64,000 nt of DNA, from assembly GCA_023101885.1 (NCBI GenBank), contig JALPQD010000636.1, positions 226,001-290,000 of the forward strand, written 5' to 3'. A program made the position numbers and the translations under genes. Positions within the stretch are counted from its first letter, which is position 1, and the number at the start of each line of letters is the position of its first letter. This DNA is from Typhlomys cinereus (lineage: Eukaryota; Chordata; Mammalia; Rodentia; Platacanthomyidae). Below the pieces are notes generated by a model. The model worked only from the letters and a program-made list of their open reading frames with translations, was not told where the DNA came from and ran no database searches. Below are positions 56,897 through 64,000 of this stretch, one piece after another.

Positions 56897-59435
56897 TATA
56901 ATACATTTTTTATTATTATTTCAGCTCATACAAACTTAATAGGTACACCAATTCCCTCCCTCCCTCCTCCAGCCCCCGAACCCTCTGCTCCCCCTCCCCT
57001 CACCCTTCCCGCCCCATCCCCCCGTGCCTCCTGCCCCGATTCCCAGAGTCCTTTCTTGTGCATGCCTGACTCTCCTCTGGGCCCTCCTCTCCGATGACGT
57101 ACAAGGACCCAGTGGCATTTCCCTGAACCCTTTCCTGTATTCCCCTTAAGCATAGGAACACTACTGTGGCTGTCAATCCCTTGCTTCCAAGGATCTTGGT
57201 GCCTTTAGCAGAGGCTAGACTTTGTGAAGTCAATAGTGTGTTGGACATTGCGCCGGGCATGCAATGTCCAATTATGATTGCTTCGGCCCTAACTTATGTG
57301 GAGTATCTTGCAAATCATTGCTCCTCCCATCCTTTTGCTCTTACACTCTTATCGCCCCCTCTTCCGCAAATGTCCCTGAGCTTCAGGATGGGGAGAGATT
57401 AGTCTGGCCGAGTTCTAGGTGGTTGATATAGAGTCTCTGAAGTTCTGGATAGTGGTTCATTGATTTTCTTTTGCAGTTTTGTTGCTCCTGTAATGCCCTT
57501 CACTCCATCGTGATGGGCACTGTATGTCACCCCCCTGGCCAGAGACAGAAAGCTGTTAAACTGGAGTCTTATTATAAGAGCACATTCAAGGGTAGATGTA
57601 ATACTTATACCCAAAAGTGGAATCGCAGGGTCATATGGCATTAGGCAATGGGAGGGGTCAATCACCCGTTTGCAAAATGGTTACTTTTTAATCTGCCGGA
57701 CTATATGCCCTCTCCTTCTGGTGAGTTCATACCCCCTTAGTTGTAAATGATCAGGAACGAATTGTGAACTTAACTAGGTGTCACATTACTTTTTTGCAGT
57801 CCTTGATGGAGGCCTATTTTCTCTACTGTGACATGGTCACTTCTCTCCTTGTTTCTGGTGTGGCCCTCCAACCCCATCCCTCCTGTTCATAATCCTTGCA
57901 ATTACTGTAGGTAATACATAGATTTACCTATGAATGTCTCAAGATGGGCTGGGTGGGTTTGGTATTAGGAACCACATATTAGGGAGTACATACGGCACTT
58001 AATTTTCTGGGTCTGGGATACGTCACTTAATATAATTGTTCCTAATGACATCCATTTCCCAGCAAATTCCAGTAATTCATCATTTTTGATGGCTGAGTAG
58101 TACTCCATTGTATAGATGTACCATGGTTTCCTTATCCACTTGTCAACTGTTGGACATTTGGGTTGATTCCATGTCTTTGCTATTGTAAACAGTGCTGCTA
58201 TGAACATGGCCGTGCTTGTGCTATCGAGGTGAACCTCTGCTGTATGGGGGGTTATACCCAAAAGTGGAATCGCAGGGTCATATGGCATTTCAATCTTGAA
58301 TTTCTTTAAGAATCTCTAGACGGCTCGACAGAGTGGCTATATGAGCCTGCACTCCCATCAGCAATGTAGGAGTGTTCCCCTCTCTCCACATCCTCTCCAG
58401 CATTTGTTGTTGTTTGTGTTGTGGATTTTTGCCATCCTGACCGGGGTGAGATGGTATCTCAGGGAAGTTTTGATTTGCATTTCCCTGATGGCTAAAGAAG
58501 TGGAGCATTTTTTAAGATATTTGTTAGACATTTTAATTTCATCCCTGGTAAAATTTCTTTTAAGTTCCAGGGCCCATTGGTTTCCTTGATGTTTAGTTTT
58601 CTAAGTTCTTCGTGCACTCTGGACAGTTGAGCTCTATCAGATATGTGGTTAGTGAAGATTTTCTCCCATTCTGTGGGTTGCCTTTGAGCTCGTGTTACAG
58701 TCTCTTTATCTGAACAGAAGCTCTTTAATTTCACAAGATCCCAACTGTTGAGAGTTGGTAGCAGTGACTGTGCCATTGGATGTCTCTTTAGGAAGTGTTG
58801 GCCTAGCCCAATCAGCTCGAGGGAGTTCCCTATCCTTTCAACTATGGTTTTTATAGTCTCTGGCCTGAAATCAAGGTCCTTGATCCATTTGGAATTAAGT
58901 CTTGTACATGGTGACAAGTATGGGTCCAGCTTTAATCTTCTGCATGTGGAGATCCAGTTTTGCCAGCACCATTTGTTGAAGATGCTGTTCTTTTTCCATT
59001 GGATTCTTTGGGCCCCTTTGTCAAAGACCAAATGGATGTAATTTTGTGGGCTTATATCTGGGTCTTCAATCCTTATCCATTGATCTATACCAAGGAGGTA
59101 AAAGACCTTTACAATGAAAACTTTAAAACCGTAAAGAAAGAAATTGCAGAAGACACCAGAAGGTGGAAAGACCTCCCATGTTCCTGGATTGGCAGAATCA
59201 ACATCGTAAAAATGACCATCCTACCAAAGGCAATATACAAATTCAATGCTATACCAATTAAGATACCAAAGCAATTCTTTAAAGAAGTTGACCAAACAAT
59301 CTCAAAATTCATATGGAGGCACAAAAGACCCAGGATAGCAAAGACAATCCTGAGTAACAAAAACACTGCTGGAGGTATTACTATACCAAACCTTAGTCTA
59401 TACTACAAATCCATAGTTATAAAAACAGCCTGGTA
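56897..59435 (-). mobile_element. Twin-primed L1 (L1-9), R3 copy, with TSD
   Basis: Same structure as 45201-47753: minus part to about 59085, inverted part to 59435, TSD at 56882-56896 and 59436-59450. A 16-bp deletion between two CCATT repeats at about 58574-58578 distinguishes it from R2. ORF2 is open for 179 residues (59031-58492) before the deletion's frameshift ends it. Confidence 0.95.
57605..57642 (-). other. ORF2-derived 38-nt segment inside the L1-9 3' UTR, R3 copy
   Basis: Identical over 38 bases to the ORF2 end in the same element at 58252-58289, which lies 647 bp away. Confidence 0.9.
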
Positions 59436-59522
59436 CTGTGTCTTTTTTTTAATGAGTTAATTCCATTGTCTTTCAAAATTATAATTGAGAAATGATTGTT
59501 GATTCCTTTCGTTTTAAAAGCC

Positions 59523-59815
59523 TTTTATTCAGGGTGTGTGTGTGTTTGTGTGTGTGTGACCGTCCGCCCGCGGGTGTGTATTAGAAGGCACTGTGTGACC
59601 CTGTCGAGGACCAAGGGTGACTTTGGGAGTCATCGTGAATTATTTCTACCTCCTTCTTGCTTTACTCTGGGATTTCCCAGGCTCCACCCACCAGCACTGG
59701 AAATGCAGGACGCTGCCATTTTTGCCTGTTGTTTTTTACGTGGCACCTGGGATCCCAACTTGGACAATCTGCTTGTGAGACAAAGTCTTAACACCTGAGT
59801 CATCTCTCCAGCCCC
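59523..59815 (-). mobile_element. tRNA-derived SINE between L1-7 and L1-8, R3 copy
   Basis: Counterpart of 47841-48134, differing by about one base near 59762. Confidence 0.9.
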
Positions 59816-62800
59816 AGAAGCAATGTATCCTGTTTCAGTTTCGGTACATTGTATATGTTTAGAAATATATCCACTTCTTCCCGATTGTCAAATTTTGTAG
59901 AGTATATATTTTCAGCTTGTGTCCTTTTAATTCTCTGAAATTCCTTTGCATCATTTGTGAAAGAAGTTTCATCTCTAATCATATTGATTCTGTTTTCTCT
60001 CTTCATTTTCATCGATTTAACTGTGTTCTCACTCTCACCTTTAAAAAAAACAATATTTTTGTTGATTTTTTTGTATTTTTTAAAATATCATTTATTTCCC
60101 CCTTATTTATCTTCTTGTCTACTACTTTTGAATTTGGTTTCTTCTTCTTTCCCTGGAACTTTAATTTGCATTGTTACATTATTTGTTTGTGCTGCTTCTA
60201 ATTGTTCTCATGTCCGTGGTTGAGTGCTAATAACTTTCCTCTTAGGATAACCTTCATTGTGTCCCACCAATTTGTGTATGTTGAGATTTCGTTATCGTTG
60301 TGGTCTAGAGATTTTTTAATATCCATTTTGATTTCAGCCCACACCAATATTCTATTCAGTAACATGTTGTTTAGTTTCCAGGCATCCGTTTATGTGCTTT
60401 CTGCTCTGTTTACCTTATGGATGTCTAGCTAAATTCCATGGTAATTAGACAGAATGTCGGGCACAGTCTCAATTTTCCTGTATTTGTGGAGGGTTGTTTT
60501 GTGTCTGAGTAAGTCGTCACTTTTGGATATAGTTCCATGTAGTGCTGAAAAGAATGAGTATTCCTTAGTGTTGGAGGGAAAGGTCAATCTGGTCCCATGT
60601 GTCTCTGTTTGTTCAGTTTGTGACGCTTAAAACTGTTGGTTGATGAGAGTCAGCTGCTGGATACCTCAATTGTTGTTACGTTTCGGTTAATTTTTTGTTT
60701 CATAGGTATTAGTGTTTAACCAGTTTTGCATGGTCGTATATTCAGTGCACATATTTAGAATTGTGAAATCATCTCGCTGGATTGTTCCTTTAATGAATAT
60801 GTAATATCCCTCTATTTCCATTATCATTTGTTTTGGTTTGAATTATATTTTGTTAGATACTGCAATGGCAACTCCTGCTTATTTCCTATTTCCATTTGCT
60901 TTGCAGTACCTTTGATCACACCTTCACCCTGAAATAGTGCCTGTTTTTCATGGTTATTTCTGTTTCATGCGGACAGAGAATTTTTAATCCACCTGTTGGC
61001 CTCTGACTCTTGTTTAGGGAGTTGAGTCCGCTAATACTTAATTCTGGGCTTGTGATATATTTATTTTTTCCCATCAGTTTGTAAATTTTGTGCTTTTTAT
61101 TTTGACGGTATTTTTTTAGTGGTTGTGCAACATTATTCTTCCATTCTGGCCTCTTGAGTGTGTTTATCAGTTTTTAAGTTTTTAGCATTTTGTTAGCATT
61201 TTCTGCAGATCCGACTTGGTGGCCACATCAGCCTCAGATATATTTTCTCATAGAAAATTTTTCGTTCACTTCTAATAATAACTGATAGTTTAGTTGTGTG
61301 TAGGTGCCTGGGTTGGCATTCGTGATCCTTCATAACTTGAAATATCTGCCTCCAAGCTCTTCTGACTTCGGTTTCCATTGAAAAATATGTTATTTTGATA
61401 GGCTTGCCTTTAAATGTCACAGCTTTTCCTTTTGGCAGCTCTGAAATATTTCTCTTTTTCTGTATCTGCAGTGTTTTGATGGTTTCTTCTGATGTGTCTA
61501 TATTCTCATACCATATGATTTTTTTTTTTTTGGTATACATCTTATGGTTGGATCAGTAACACTTTATGTGTAGAAAATTTTTGGTTATGCTGCTGTGGGA
61601 AATAAGTTCTAGACGGTTTCGTGGGTTTCTTGTTCTGGAATTCCATGAATGTGTAAATGTGGGTTCTTCCTGATGTTGCTATTTTTTTCTCCCATCTTAT
61701 GTCTTATGCTCCAGTTCTGATTTTCTATGTTCTGCTTGATCAGTTATTTTGGTGAGACTTTCTATTGAGGTTTCTTTTGTACTCAGTTTGGTTTTTATTT
61801 CAAGTTTTATTTTGGTTTGGGTTTCCTCAACCGTTCTATGCATACTTTGATTCCTCCATTATGTACTTCATCCCGTTTAGCTGCTTATTGTTTGCCTGTT
61901 CACATTTCTTTATGCTATCATTCATTTCCTCTCATAATTTGTCTTGTTACTTTGATTTCTTTGATTGTATTAGTAGCACACTTTTGGAATTCATTGTGTT
62001 GATTATTGTTTTAATGGCTAATTTCTGAGAAATTGTGCTCATTGGGATCTATCATTACTGGATTGGTTTTTATGCAGGAGATATTTTTTCCTTATATTTG
62101 GCGTATGTTGTGGTTTAATGACACAGCTTTTCGATATTCTGGGAGGTCTTTGACTGTTTTCTTTGGTATGTACTTCTGGCTCTCGTGAGTCAAATGAGAT
62201 TTCCCCACTTTGATAGTTGTTTGAAGGGCATCCCTGGATTTGAATGGATTGGTGTTGTTTAAGAGATAGCTTGGGGTTACGTAGTGATGTTTTGTTTGTA
62301 TGGTACCTGCAGTCAACTTGATGTGTCTATGTCCAGCTCTGGTTTGGAGGAGAAAGAATGTATGCTATAATTCAAGTAGAGTAGGTTTGGTAGGTGAAGT
62401 TGGGTTTCAGTACCAAAATAGCTTCAGGAGTATATGATAGTGGTGGGTATGATATTTAGGAATGAGGGGTTAGAGTTTAGGGACAGAGGACAGATTTTGT
62501 GATTTATTATGAATATGAGAGGGTAAAGGTCTCAAGATCCTGTAGGGATGAGTGTATGGGGTGTTTGTGTATTGTGTGAAGGTTTTAAGCAGGAGTGGAG
62601 GTCACCTGAGGAAAATGGTAAATAAAAGGGTAACCTACCTTATGGTTGGAGGATAAGGCTGTCTTGTGTTGAATGGTGAGGTTCTCAGAGTTCTCATTTA
62701 GATAAGGATGGTCCACAGCTTTTCATTTCTATGGTTTAGAGTAGATTTCTGAATTTTTTTTCTTTTTTCTTTATGTAATTATCAGGGGAAGACTGTTTAA

Positions 62801-63170
62801 AAGTTCCTGGGACATGGGCAGTGGTAGGACCTTTGAATGGTACTGAGAAATATGGGTAGGAGTGAGATGCCATAGTATTTTTACTTCTGAAAGATTATAT
62901 AACTTATTTTCTTGCTTTACCATGTGCGTTAAGTGATTGTCAATTAAATGAGATGAAATGAAAACTCATTCACCTGCAAGCAGAGTTATGATTTCAAATT
63001 TGATCCTTGTGTCTTCCGTAAGTACAAATTGGAGCTTTCTTCTGTATATTATAATTTCTGAGAAATGAAGCAGTATATTCTTTGCTGAATAGGGCATTGA
63101 CATTTGATTGGTTTTCTTCATTTTAATTTCTGTTTTTCCAAGTGATGTGTTATATTTTATTTTTTTTAAA
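59816..63170 (-). mobile_element. L1-8, R3 copy: ORF2 N-terminal half, ORF1 and 5' UTR
   Basis: On the minus strand: 5' UTR from about 63170, ORF1 about 62104-61193 (ACG start), and ORF2 about 61047-59816. A 115-residue open piece at 61540-61193 includes the ORF1 C-terminus. One extra T near 61510-61520 relative to R2 lengthens this frame, which shows how easily these remnants change. Confidence 0.82.
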
Positions 63171-64000
63171 ATGATAGTCTTGCTATATTTGACATATTGT
63201 GATGAATTAATGGTTCTTAATTAATGTTCAGTGTCCAATCACTGCAACGTTTTGCCTATTTCTGGATCTAGACAGTAAGGATGAACTAGCGCCAAGCTGC
63301 TGTATCATAATCCTGGCCCACAATCGATGAAGAGCAGCATGACACTAGCTTTTGACAAAGAGTCACATATCCATTACTGTCTAGTTCTAAGGTGGACTTG
63401 TGACACGGGACTGATGAACTCATCTATTAACTATATGAACTGTAATGGATTTTCAGTGGAATAGTGCCACATACGCTGATGTCATACACTGATGTTGATT
63501 TACTGCCCCATCCACTAGTAGGCTTAGGCATGGAGCATATGGAATGCACTAAGGATTAGGTTTCATAATTCCGCCATTAAATTCCAGAGCAATATAACTA
63601 ATATGTATTACCTCCCCTGACTAAGTGAATAAGGTTCTTGGTATGCAGTGCTTCCCGTGATTTGGGTAGTATAGAAGTAAACAGAAAGTTGTTCACACAG
63701 GATAATCCTAAATTTGTTCATTCCTGAGTTTTATGTCTTAGGATCTTCACAGTCTCTGTGTACACCGTAGACCACCTAATAATAGCTGTGTGATTGGCTC
63801 ATACCAACGCCAGGGTAAAGTTAACTAGCTACACCAAGTACACAGGAGTGCTGAGAAAGGGACAAGAGGTACCTGTTAGATCACAGGTCACTCTAGATAT
63901 GCCAAAATATACCAACACCCTGAATCAACTTCTTCGTCTTATCCACCTACCCCGGGAATAGTCCCACACACCATAAGCTGGGTCTTCCCCATCAATCAGA
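63171..64000. repeat. Tandem array unit R4, first 830 bp, cut by the window edge
   Basis: Matches 51479-52310 almost base for base (for example one G missing near 63758), continuing the array beyond the window. Confidence 0.93.

Larger units (their letters stand above)
51479..63170. repeat. Tandem array unit R3
   Basis: Nearly identical to R2 over the full 11.69 kb, including the twin-primed L1 with the same TSD and junction. Seen differences are scattered substitutions, single-base run changes and a 16-bp deletion at about 58574. Confidence 0.95.

Overview
The window is repeat-rich mammalian nuclear DNA, almost certainly from a rodent. The evidence is many LINE-1 (L1) copies with rodent-style polypurine 3' UTRs, tRNA-derived SINEs whose heads resemble the rodent B2/ID 'ggctggagagatggctca' type, and one insertion resembling the rodent URR1 (hAT-Charlie) DNA transposon. 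The species cannot be named from sequence alone. I found no intact host protein-coding gene, rRNA, functional tRNA or CRISPR array. Every long open frame is a piece of L1 ORF1 or ORF2 or is unrecognised.

Left part (1-18,524): a mosaic of L1 copies of different ages. A plus-strand L1 (1-4,468, ORF2 with seven nonsense codons) is followed by old L1 debris and a 5'-inverted minus L1 with a 17-bp target-site duplication (TSD). Next come two nested SINEs and a very old minus L1 split by a plus-strand L1 3' UTR insertion with a 15-bp TSD. A near-full-length minus L1 (9,958-16,326) follows, with ORF2, ORF1 and a CpG-rich 5' UTR carrying about 1.4 monomers of 227-bp period. Two L1 3'-UTR fragments close this part.

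Right part (18,525-64,000): a head-to-tail tandem array of one large unit. R0 (18,525-23,430) is a partial unit. R1 (23,431-39,786) is expanded by private insertions. R2 (39,787-51,478) and R3 (51,479-63,170) are about 11.69 kb each and nearly identical, and R4 (63,171-64,000) is the start of another unit cut by the window edge. Each complete unit holds about 1.6 kb of unrecognised sequence, an old minus L1 3' UTR and about 0.9 kb of unrecognised sequence. Then comes a CpG-rich, promoter-like core (three 23-bp repeats with E2F-like and YY1-like motifs), followed by two old minus L1s (called L1-7 and L1-8 here) separated by a tRNA-derived SINE.

Private and shared insertions order the duplications. 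R0 has a private SINE. R1 has a private SINE, an L1 3' UTR, a URR1-like element and a 5.8-kb L1. R2 and R3 share a twin-primed L1 with the same TSD and inversion junction. A block of about 1.2 kb around the promoter-like core is almost identical between R1 and R2/R3 although its flanks differ by several percent, which suggests recent gene conversion, or constraint, centred on that core. This core inside a young tandem amplification is the best candidate for an undescribed functional system. No transcript or protein can be shown from sequence alone.
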